This document shows, piece by piece, positions 1-7,092 of a stretch of 64,000 bases of DNA (position 1 is its first letter; each line of letters begins with the position of its first letter). Origin of the DNA: Gammaproteobacteria bacterium (GTDB lineage Bacteria > Pseudomonadota > Gammaproteobacteria > Steroidobacterales > Woeseiaceae); assembly GCA_029884165.1 (NCBI GenBank), contig JAOUIH010000006.1, forward strand, positions 1 through 64,000, in the 5' to 3' direction. Under the pieces are notes generated by a model. The model made no database searches, was not told the origin of the DNA, and was given only the letters and a program-made list of their open reading frames with translations. The position numbers and the translations under genes are program-made.

Positions 1-1
1 G

Positions 2-1777
2 GAAGGCTACTTCGAGGCAAACCAGAGTTTCGAGGTCGGTGACGAGCCGAGCCGGACGATCACGATCGAGATGCGCAAGCTCCCGGGCTTCGTCACCGTA
101 GCGACCGACCCGGCTGTCGAGGCGACCGTGACCGTCGACGGAACCCTCATCGGCGACGCGCCTTTCGGTCCGCTGGAGCTCGAGCCGGGTACGCACACGA
201 TCGAAGTCAGCGCAGAGCGCTACCTGCCCTATGTCGACCAACTGCCCGTCCCGGGCCTCGGCGGGCGCCAGGTCGTCGACGTGCAGCTGGTGCCTCGCTG
301 GGCCGACGTTCAGATTGCGACGAATCCGCCCGGGGCCGAGGTCATTCGTGACGAAACCGTCCTGGGCCGGACGCCGGTCAGTCTCGAACTGCTCGAGGGC
401 AACCACGACCTGGTCGTCATCCTGGAAGGGTACAAGGCCTGGGACACGACAGTAGAAGCCCGGGCCAACGAAGACATCGTGCTGCCGGTCGTGGACCTGG
501 AGCCCGCAAACGCGCAGCTGACGGTGAATACGATTCCGCGCAGCGCCAACGTCACGGTGGACGGGCGCTACCGGGGACAGTCGCCGGTCAAGCTCGCTCT
601 GTCACCCGATACGGACTACCGGATCGGCCTGTCGAAGGCGGGATACGGATCTACCGAGAGGAGCGTCCGCCTCCGCTCCGGTGCGTCCGAATCCATCACG
701 GTCGACCTGGCTGCGCGCACCGGCAAGGTCACGATCGCCGCGCTGCCGGGTGATGCGCGAATCCTGATCGACGGACGCGATCGCGGCAGCGGTACGATGA
801 CCTTCGACCTGTCCTCGGCGCCGCACGAGCTCGAAGTGCGCATGGACGGCTACCAGTCCTTCAAGCGCGATTTCACGCCCCGGCCGGGTTACCCGCAAAC
901 CATCCAGGTCCGGCTGCTGAGCGAGGAAGAGATACGCCAGCGGAGCATAGCCGCGGCGACCACGAACTCGCAGGGCCAGGAACTGCGTCGGATCGAGCCG
1001 GGCACGTTCACGATGGGTGCTTCGCGCAGCGAGCAGGGCCGCCGCGCGAACGAGGTCATCGTGCCGGTGACGCTGACGAAGCCCTTTTTCATCGGCGCGA
1101 AGGAAGTCACCAACCGCGAGTACGCACGCTTCCGGCCGAACCACGATTCCGGTTCCGGCGTACACGCGGCGCTCGCCGGCGACAACAACCCGGTCGTGAA
1201 CATCAGCTGGGAAGATGCGGTCGATTACCTGAACTGGCTCAGCACCCAGGAGGGCCTGACGCCGGCTTACCAGAAGCGGTTCGAGAAGTGGGAGCCGGTG
1301 ATGCCGGTGCCGAACGGTTACCGGCTGCCGACGGAAGCCGAGTGGGTATGGGCCATCCGCTACCAGGGCCGCCCGGTCGCGACGCGCTTTCCCTGGGGCA
1401 ATGACCTGCCGCCGCGGCGTGACAGCGGCAACTACGCGGACCAGTCGGCCCGCCAGCTGGTTCCCTCGTTGCTGCCGGGCTACGACGACGGTTTCGCATC
1501 CACGGCGCCGGTCGGCAGCTTCCCGGCCAATGCGCTCGGCATCTACGATGGGGGCGGCAACGTCGCCGAATGGGTGCAGGATTATTATGCGGTGCCGCAG
1601 CCCGGGCTGACGGAGGCGCTGGTCGACCCGATGGGCCCGAGTCGCGGTTCCTACCACGTGATCCGTGGCTCGAGCTGGCGCCACGCCGGCGTCACCGAAC
1701 TCCGCGGAAGCTACCGGGACTTCGGCAACGACGGGCGCATCGACGTCGGTTTCCGTATTGCGCGAAACATCGACTAG
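2..1777 (+). CDS. PEGA-repeat protein with C-terminal SUMF1/FGE-like domain (5' partial)
   Basis: The reading frame is open from base 2, so the true start lies left of the window; 591 residues are visible. After the tail of one PEGA unit come four more (about residues 30-98, 103-165, 173-235, 242-305), each with the V.V.T.P..A.V.VDG pattern. PEGA units are small beta domains usually found in envelope or surface-layer proteins. Residues 326-591 form a formylglycine-generating-enzyme/sulfatase-modifying fold (RIEPGTFTMG near its start, RLPTEAEW, GGNVAEWVQD, RGSSW, GFRIA at the end). The C-terminal segment that carries the catalytic cysteines in true FGE has none, so this is probably a binding or scaffold module. 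It stands upstream of the MotA-like/FHA/VWA genes. Its TAG stop lies inside the repeat element that starts at 1774. Confidence 0.88.
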   Translation, partial: EGYFEANQSFEVGDEPSRTITIEMRKLPGFVTVATDPAVEATVTVDGTLIGDAPFGPLELEPGTHTIEVSAERYLPYVDQLPVPGLGGRQVVDVQLVPRWADVQIATNPPGAEVIRDETVLGRTPVSLELLEGNHDLVVILEGYKAWDTTVEARANEDIVLPVVDLEPANAQLTVNTIPRSANVTVDGRYRGQSPVKLALSPDTDYRIGLSKAGYGSTERSVRLRSGASESITVDLAARTGKVTIAALPGDARILIDGRDRGSGTMTFDLSSAPHELEVRMDGYQSFKRDFTPRPGYPQTIQVRLLSEEEIRQRSIAAATTNSQGQELRRIEPGTFTMGASRSEQGRRANEVIVPVTLTKPFFIGAKEVTNREYARFRPNHDSGSGVHAALAGDNNPVVNISWEDAVDYLNWLSTQEGLTPAYQKRFEKWEPVMPVPNGYRLPTEAEWVWAIRYQGRPVATRFPWGNDLPPRRDSGNYADQSARQLVPSLLPGYDDGFASTAPVGSFPANALGIYDGGGNVAEWVQDYYAVPQPGLTEALVDPMGPSRGSYHVIRGSSWRHAGVTELRGSYRDFGNDGRIDVGFRIARNID

Positions 1778-1933
1778 CAGGGTGTTGAAAAAACACCCTG
1801 CTGGCGCGAAACAAGGATGTCTCGCCCGCGGTTCAAGCACGTAAGTGCTTGAACCGTCGGGCGCGAGTCCGGACATGCGCCGGACCCGCGACCTTGAAAA
1901 AGGTCTGGACGACCTTGTTCAACATCCTGCTAG
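1774..1933 (+). repeat. Hairpin-rich MITE-like element, copy 1
   Basis: About 160 bp bounded by CTAG at both ends, with inverted termini TAGCAGGGTGTTGAAAAA and TTCAACATCCTGCTA. Internal hairpins are visible: a 9-bp or longer stem at 1778-1800 with loop GAAAA, a perfect 11-bp stem at 1830-1855 with loop GTAA, a GTCCGG/CCGGAC stem near 1866-1884, and GACCTT/AAGGTC near 1890-1905. A second copy lies inverted at 6780-6938. There is no transposase inside, so it would be a non-autonomous or REP-like element. The left terminus supplies the TAG stop of the PEGA/SUMF1 gene. Confidence 0.85.
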
Positions 1934-1952
1934 CGGTGTGGCGGGACGCGCG

Positions 1953-1976
1953 CTGCCAGCGCGAAACGAGGACGTC
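1953..1976 (+). repeat. Fragment related to the MITE-like element
   Basis: A 24-base stretch (CTGCCAGCGCGAAACGAGGA followed by CGTC) matches the subterminal part of the 6780-6938 copy, read on the minus strand, at about 20 of 24 positions. It looks like a decayed piece of a third copy. The remaining bases up to the start codon at 2170 show no gene. Confidence 0.45.
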
Positions 1977-2169
1977 CGTTCTGGCAGTGCCCGGCGACGG
2001 GGCCCGACAAGATGGGCAGGATGAAGCCTGCAAAGCGCCGCCAGGGCCGCTCACGCCCCTCCCGGGGGTGGTCTTTCGCGTCAGCAGGCAGGATTTAGGG
2101 TGGCGATCTGGTGTAATTTTTGCGCCTGCCCGCTGTCGAAGTAACGACCCGGAAAAACGAGGCATCTGG

Positions 2170-2469
2170 ATGCGTAAATCGCTTAAGCTGTCGGCCGCCT
2201 TTCTGCCGCTGTTGCTGGGCTGGTCGGCGCTGGCCCAGGAAGCTCCGCCCGCGGCCGAGCCGGACCCGGCGCCGGCCGCGGAGGAACCCGTCGATGCGGG
2301 CGAAGAACCGGCCGGGGATGCGGCCGGTGACGAACCCGGCGACGAGGAACTCTACGATTTCGATATCTCCGACCTGGACGAGCAGACTTACGACGAGGAA
2401 GACGATGGTTTCGTGCCGACTGAAGAAATCCCGGCGGACGAGCCGATCCCGTTTCCGAGCGACATCTGA
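2170..2469 (+). CDS. Small acidic exported protein
   Basis: 99 residues. Residues 1-22 form a typical signal peptide (MRKSLKL, a hydrophobic core, then SALAQ). The mature part is strongly acidic and rich in Pro, Ala, Glu and Asp, with no cysteine and no recognised fold, so it is probably disordered in the periplasm. A longer open frame extends left into the repeat element, but the ATG at 2170 is preceded by GAGG at a good distance and begins exactly at the signal peptide. The MotA-like gene starts 39 bases downstream, so the two are probably co-transcribed. Function unknown; an accessory part of the region 1 machine is an inference from position. Confidence 0.72.
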   Translation: MRKSLKLSAAFLPLLLGWSALAQEAPPAAEPDPAPAAEEPVDAGEEPAGDAAGDEPGDEELYDFDISDLDEQTYDEEDDGFVPTEEIPADEPIPFPSDI

Positions 2470-2508
2470 GCGCGGCCAGGCAAATCCCCAGGATCCGGAA
2501 CTTTTCTG

Positions 2509-3309
2509 ATGAACAAGAAAAACATACCTGTCGAGTTCGTATATCAGCTGTTTGCGCTGATCATATCGATCATCGTGGTGCACGGGTTCTACGTTTCCGT
2601 TGTGCGCCCGAACGCGAACGCAGACCTCGAGCGGCAGGCTATCGAAGCGGCGGCCAATCCAGACTACGTCAGGGATCGTTCCACCTGGATACTGTTGAAG
2701 GACCCCGAGCAGGAGTCCTGTTTCGTGCTCATGTTCTGGGCGCTCGCCATCATGGGCTACAAGTCCAGGATGATCATCGACGAGCGCAAATTGCTTGACG
2801 TTGACCTGATCCCGATAGCGGAGGGCATGCGGATCCTGCCTGAGGATACGCGCGAGTTCGCGCGCCAGGTCCAGGCCCTGCCGGACAAGCAGCAACGCAT
2901 GGTGCTGCCGCGAGCGCTGCTGAACGCGCTGCGCCGGTTCAGCACCACCCGCAATATCCAGGACGTGTCGAGCAGCACGCACACGATTTTCGAGTCCGAG
3001 GCCGACAAGCTGGAATCGGAGCTTTCGATGATCCGCTACATCGGCTGGGCCATCCCGTCCATCGGGTTCATAGGAACGGTCCGCGGTATCGGCGATGCGC
3101 TGGCTCAGGCGGACAAGGCCGTGCAGGGCGACATCGCGGGCGTTACACAGAGCCTGGGCGTCGCGTTCAATTCCACGTTCATTGCGCTGCTGATCAGTAT
3201 TTTCCTGATGTTCCTGGTTCACCAGCTGCAGCTGCAGCAGGAGCGATTGGTATTCGACAGCGAGAATTACACGAATGACAAGCTGATCCGGCACATGAAG
3301 TCGGATTGA
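2509..3309 (+). CDS. Divergent MotA/TolQ/ExbB-family channel protein
   Basis: 266 residues with predicted membrane segments near 12-31, 69-84, 177-193 and 213-240. The C-terminal part (about 155-245) carries the family signature: YIGWAIPSIGFIGTVRGIG, matching the ExbB segment around GLLGTVxGM, then GVAFNSTFIALLISIFLM as the last helix. The family forms pentameric inner-membrane channels that convert ion flow into movement of a TolR/ExbD/MotB partner. The N-terminal half is not typical ExbB, so this is a separate subfamily. The gene is followed by the FHA gene and by two genes whose proteins start with ExbD-like helices, which would be its natural partners. Confidence 0.85.
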   Translation: MNKKNIPVEFVYQLFALIISIIVVHGFYVSVVRPNANADLERQAIEAAANPDYVRDRSTWILLKDPEQESCFVLMFWALAIMGYKSRMIIDERKLLDVDLIPIAEGMRILPEDTREFARQVQALPDKQQRMVLPRALLNALRRFSTTRNIQDVSSSTHTIFESEADKLESELSMIRYIGWAIPSIGFIGTVRGIGDALAQADKAVQGDIAGVTQSLGVAFNSTFIALLISIFLMFLVHQLQLQQERLVFDSENYTNDKLIRHMKSD

Positions 3310-3328
3310 GGTCTCAGGGCGCAGTCAA

Positions 3329-4708
3329 TTGAACCGTCTGGCATTACACCTGAACGATGCGGGAATCACGCTGCTCGACGAGCGCAGCATCCTGTACCGC
3401 GAGCCTGGCTTTGCCTTGCTCGGGGATCATGATCTGGCGACGGGCAATGCCGCCTTCGCGAGCGCGCGCATCAATCCCCGGCGCATCCAGAACCGTTACT
3501 GGTCGGAACTGTCCGCGACGCCCCTGGTCGACCAGCGTTTCGGCCACCTGACCACGGCCGACCTGGCGATACGGCAGCTCGAGCAACTGTGGGAGGCCGC
3601 AGGGACGCCGGGTGCCCAGGTCGTTGTCGCCGTACCCCCGTACCTCGATCCCGCCAGGCTCGGCCTGTTTCTCGGTATCGCCGCGGAGATCGACATGCCT
3701 GTCGCGGCCCTGGTCGATGCGGCCGTGGCGGCGACCCGGCGCGAATACCGCAACGCGGTACCGGTGCACATCGACATGGGCCTGCATGCGACGACACTGA
3801 CGCGCCTGTCGCAGGCGGGCCAGGCGCAGTTCGAGCGGTCGGAGGTGCTGAACGAATTCGGAATCTACGCGTTGTACGACGCCTGGCTGACGGCGATCGC
3901 CGAGGCTTTCGTGCAGCAATCGCGCTTCGACCCGCTGCACACCGCCGCGACCGAGCAGATCCTGCTTGATCGGCTGGCGGGATGGCTCGCGCTGGCCAGC
4001 CGGGATCCCGTGGTGGCCATGGAACTCGAGTACGCGGGGATCCCGCATCGTGCGGAGATCGAGTCCCTGGCCCTGATCGCCGCCGTGGCGCCATTCTACC
4101 AGCAGATATCGAGCCGGCTCCGCGCGCTGTATCGCGCGGGAGAACTGCCGGCGATCCAGGTGAGCGATCGCATAGCCCGCCTGCCTGGCCTCGCCGACAT
4201 GCTGAAGGCTCGCATCGGGGGCGAGGTTTATGCGCTGGAGCCGGGCGCGACGGCGCGCGGCGCCCTCGCGCGCTGCCCCGACCAGACGGCCGCAGGAGGA
4301 TCCGTCAGCCTCCTGCGCCAGCTGCCGTGGGACCAATCGCCGTTCGTCATCGAGCGCCCGGAGGTGCATCATGCAGATGGCGATGTTCCGACGCACGTAC
4401 TGTTCGGCAGCCAGGCTTACGCGATCGGTGAGACACCGTTAGTGCTGGGCTCGCAGGCAGGCGACGCGGAGCGATCGATTCCGCTCGCGGCGGACATGCC
4501 CGGCATGTCGCGGCGACACTGTTCGCTCGCACGAATCGACGGGCGCTGTGTCGTGGAGGACCACAGCCGTTACGGCACATTCCTCAACGGGCACCGCATC
4601 AACGGCTCCACCGTGCTGCAGGTAGGCGACACGATACGGATCGGGTCCCCGGGGTTCGAATTCCAGTTGATCACGACCGACGAAAAACATGGCTCGACGA
4701 CGGCGTAA
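3329..4708 (+). CDS. Actin/Hsp70-like (ASKHA) protein with C-terminal FHA domain
   Basis: 459 residues from a TTG start. The N-terminal 300 residues resemble the Hsp70/FtsA ATPase fold: an early LHLNDAGITLLDE strand pair, then VVVAVPPYLDPARLG followed by AALVDAAVAA and VPVHIDMGLHATTLTRL, like the VPAYF, NEPTAAAL and DLGGGTFD blocks of DnaK. The glycine-rich phosphate loop is altered, so ATPase activity is uncertain. Residues about 350-455 are an FHA domain with the phosphothreonine-binding core SRRH and YGTFLNGHRI. This suggests cytoplasmic reading of Ser/Thr phosphorylation. The 3' end overlaps the next gene by 20 bases, pointing to translational coupling. Confidence 0.8.
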   Translation: MNRLALHLNDAGITLLDERSILYREPGFALLGDHDLATGNAAFASARINPRRIQNRYWSELSATPLVDQRFGHLTTADLAIRQLEQLWEAAGTPGAQVVVAVPPYLDPARLGLFLGIAAEIDMPVAALVDAAVAATRREYRNAVPVHIDMGLHATTLTRLSQAGQAQFERSEVLNEFGIYALYDAWLTAIAEAFVQQSRFDPLHTAATEQILLDRLAGWLALASRDPVVAMELEYAGIPHRAEIESLALIAAVAPFYQQISSRLRALYRAGELPAIQVSDRIARLPGLADMLKARIGGEVYALEPGATARGALARCPDQTAAGGSVSLLRQLPWDQSPFVIERPEVHHADGDVPTHVLFGSQAYAIGETPLVLGSQAGDAERSIPLAADMPGMSRRHCSLARIDGRCVVEDHSRYGTFLNGHRINGSTVLQVGDTIRIGSPGFEFQLITTDEKHGSTTA

Positions 4709-5783
4709 CACAGAAGTCTTCAGCATGTCGTTCCTCGACTGCATGAGTTGCGGGTTCGGGGCGGTCATCCTGTTCTTCATGATTATCAACTCGCAGGTGA
4801 CGCGTACGACCGATGCCCCGCCGCAGGAGTTACAGGGTGAAACCACCCGGCTGGAGTTCGAGATCCTGGACCAGCGGAAGAATCTCGTGCTCGCACGCAA
4901 CACAATGGAGGAACTCGACGACGAACAGGTGCGGGCCGAGGACGAGATCTCCCGGATCATTGCTCTGCTCGAGAAGCTCAAGGCCGAGCTGCAGAAGGAA
5001 GACAAGGAGACGGTTGCAAAAATCGAGCGAGTCGAAAAACTGAAGTCCGACATCGAGCGCCTGGAGGAGGAAAAGAAAAGGCTGCTCGCGCTCGAGGCGT
5101 CGCAGGAGTCGGGCAGCAAGGTCCGCACGTTCACTGGCGCCGGCGACCGCCAGTACCTGACCGGCCTCAAGGTAGGCGGGCAGCGGATCCTGGTGCTGGT
5201 CGACGCGTCGGCCAGCATGCTGGACCGCAAGATCGTCAACGTTATCCGCCGTCGCAACATGTCCGACGACGTCAAGCTGCGCTCGCGCAAGTGGCGCCAG
5301 GCCATTGCGAGTGTCGACTGGCTTGCCGCGCAGTTCCCCCCTGCCAGCAAGTTCCAGATTTATACGTTCAACAACGAGACCCGGCCGGTATTGAAGGGCA
5401 CGGATGGGGTCTGGCTCGACGTCGGCGACGGCGAGCAGCTGGACAGGGCGATCCGAGTGCTGCGCCGAACGGTGCCGGAGAACGGCACGAACATGAAGGA
5501 TGCGTTCAACGTGATCAACCAGATGAACCCGCGGCCGGACAACGTCATCGTGCTGGTCGACAGCCTGCCGACCATGAACGCGCCGGAGACCGACCGCGGG
5601 ATGGTGACCGGGCAGGAGCGACTCCGATTCCACTACGAGGCCGAGACCGAGATCCCGAGCGGCATCCCGGTCAACATCCTGCTTTACCCGATGGAGGGCG
5701 ACTACAACGCGGCAATCGCCTATTGGCTGCTCGCGTACCGTACCGGTGGCTCATTCATGAGCATCAGCAAGGACTGGCCGTAA
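4689..5783 (+). CDS. VWA protein with ExbD-like N-terminal membrane helix (paralog 1)
   Basis: 364 residues. A short basic start (MARRRRN) leads into one membrane helix, residues about 12-34, with SFLDCMSCGFGAVILFF. Asp17 sits where ExbD/TolR carry their ion-coupling aspartate, and Cys18 and Cys21 form a CxxC beside it. Residues about 45-140 are a charged coiled coil. From about 165 a von Willebrand A domain follows, with an intact MIDAS DASAS at 172-176 and later conserved positions (NGTNMKDA, VDSLP). Predicted topology is N-in with coiled coil and VWA in the periplasm. The next gene is a paralog 7 bases downstream. A partnership with the MotA-like protein at 2509 is inferred. Confidence 0.86.
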   Translation: MARRRRNTEVFSMSFLDCMSCGFGAVILFFMIINSQVTRTTDAPPQELQGETTRLEFEILDQRKNLVLARNTMEELDDEQVRAEDEISRIIALLEKLKAELQKEDKETVAKIERVEKLKSDIERLEEEKKRLLALEASQESGSKVRTFTGAGDRQYLTGLKVGGQRILVLVDASASMLDRKIVNVIRRRNMSDDVKLRSRKWRQAIASVDWLAAQFPPASKFQIYTFNNETRPVLKGTDGVWLDVGDGEQLDRAIRVLRRTVPENGTNMKDAFNVINQMNPRPDNVIVLVDSLPTMNAPETDRGMVTGQERLRFHYEAETEIPSGIPVNILLYPMEGDYNAAIAYWLLAYRTGGSFMSISKDWP

Positions 5784-5790
5784 AACCGAG

Positions 5791-6783
5791 ATGAGGAAGC
5801 GCAGAAACATCGAAGTCTTCAGCCTGTCGTTCCTCGACTGCATCTGCTGCGGTTTCGGTGCAATCGTGCTGCTGCTCGTGCTCAGCAAGATCTACGAGCC
5901 AGCGGTTATAGAAAAGACCGAAGAGGATCTCAAACAGTTGATAGCGCTATTGCAGGAAGAACTGTTCGAGATACAGGGCCAGACGGACGTCATCATGCGG
6001 GACCTGCGGACCGCGCGCACGGAAACGACCGAGAAAAAAATGACGCTCTCAAAACTGCAAAAGGAGCTCAATTCGGTCATGGGTCAATTCGAGCTGTTGC
6101 AGACCGACTCGCCGGCACTTGATGTGGACGAGGGTGAACTTCTCGCCGCCCGGCAGCAGCTCACCGAAGAGATGATGCGCCTGAACCCGACGTTCCGGCG
6201 CGCGCCGGACGACTCTATCGGCGGCATCCCGGTCGATTCGGAGTACATCATCTTTATCATCGACACCTCGGGCAGCATGCAGGCGAAGTGGGACTGGGCC
6301 GAGCAGAAGCTCAGTGAGGTGCTGGACGTTTACCCCACGGTCAAGGGGCTGCAGATCATGAACGACAACGGCCGGTTCATGTTCACGCAATATGGCCGGA
6401 CCTGGTTGCCGGATACGCCGCAGCTGCGCCAGGCAATCAAGCAGACCATGCGCCAGTGGGCGCCCTTCAGTGATTCCGACCCGTCCGACGGGATCGCGTA
6501 CGCGATCCAGTCATTCTGGGCGCCGGACAAGAAGATCAGCCTGTATGTGTTCGGCGACGAATTCCAGGGCACCTCGATGGAAGCCGTGCTTCGCAATATC
6601 GACGACATCAATCGCGAGGACGAGGACGGCAACCGCCTTGTCCGGATACACGCTGTCGGCTTCCCGTACAACTTCACCGGGCGAAACATCCCGCAAAGCT
6701 CCCAGCGTTTCGCCGGCCTGATGCGCCTGCTCTGCGAGCGCAACGGCGGCACCTTCGTCGCGCTCACGGAACGCGACCACTAG
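5791..6783 (+). CDS. VWA protein with ExbD-like N-terminal membrane helix (paralog 2)
   Basis: 330 residues with the same layout as the preceding gene: MRKRRN, then a helix with SFLDCICCGFGAIVLLLVL (Asp16, Cys17, Cys20), a coiled coil at about 40-120 and a VWA domain from about 150 with MIDAS DTSGS at 158-162. The two proteins share the RRNxEVFSxSFLDCxxCGFGA start but diverge strongly afterwards, so an old tandem duplication is likely, and they may work as a heteromer. The TAG stop falls within the terminus of the inverted repeat element at 6780-6938, so the original C-terminus may have been changed by insertion. Confidence 0.86.
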   Translation: MRKRRNIEVFSLSFLDCICCGFGAIVLLLVLSKIYEPAVIEKTEEDLKQLIALLQEELFEIQGQTDVIMRDLRTARTETTEKKMTLSKLQKELNSVMGQFELLQTDSPALDVDEGELLAARQQLTEEMMRLNPTFRRAPDDSIGGIPVDSEYIIFIIDTSGSMQAKWDWAEQKLSEVLDVYPTVKGLQIMNDNGRFMFTQYGRTWLPDTPQLRQAIKQTMRQWAPFSDSDPSDGIAYAIQSFWAPDKKISLYVFGDEFQGTSMEAVLRNIDDINREDEDGNRLVRIHAVGFPYNFTGRNIPQSSQRFAGLMRLLCERNGGTFVALTERDH

Positions 6784-6938
6784 CAGGATGTTGAAAAAGG
6801 TCGTCCAGACCTTTTGCAACGTCTTGAGTCCGGCGCATGTCCGGCCTCGCTCCCGACGGTTCAAGTATTTACGTGCTTGAAGCGCGGGCGAGGCATCCTT
6901 GTCTCGCGCTGGCAGGGTGTTGAAAAACACCCTGCCAG
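6780..6938 (-). repeat. Hairpin-rich MITE-like element, copy 2 (inverted)
   Basis: Reverse complement of the element at 1774-1933, same length within a base or two and clearly alignable along its whole length, including the terminal GCAGGGTGTT hairpin and the central TTCAAG...CTTGAA stem (here imperfect). The outer end next to the VWA gene keeps CTAG; the other end has CCAG. The two copies are in opposite orientation and enclose the five genes from 2170 to 6783. The bases from 6939 to 7092 show no gene; a GGAGGA ribosome site at 7080-7085 serves the next gene. Confidence 0.85.
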
Positions 6939-7092
6939 CGGTTTGTGCCATCGGCCGGGCCGGCCGCCACATTTCGTCAGAATTGATCCCGACCGGGCCA
7001 CTTCGGCGCCCCGGCGCCGGCCCGATCCGACCCTGTAATTGACTCCGAAGGCAGCCACAAACGTGGCGCTCAGCGAACCGGAGGAAATCATC

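Noticed and set aside
1849-2469. N-terminal extension of the small acidic exported protein into the repeat element
   Set aside because: The extension runs through element sequence; the ATG at 2170 has a ribosome site and starts a signal peptide.
2509-6783. Zorya-type antiphage system
   Set aside because: A MotA-like channel is present, but there is no ZorB-type MotB/OmpA fusion in the block, no ZorC/D/E nuclease or helicase, so the assignment is not supported.
1774-6938. Composite transposon with cargo
   Set aside because: No transposase is present and the inner genes look native in composition; kept only as a flanking-element observation.
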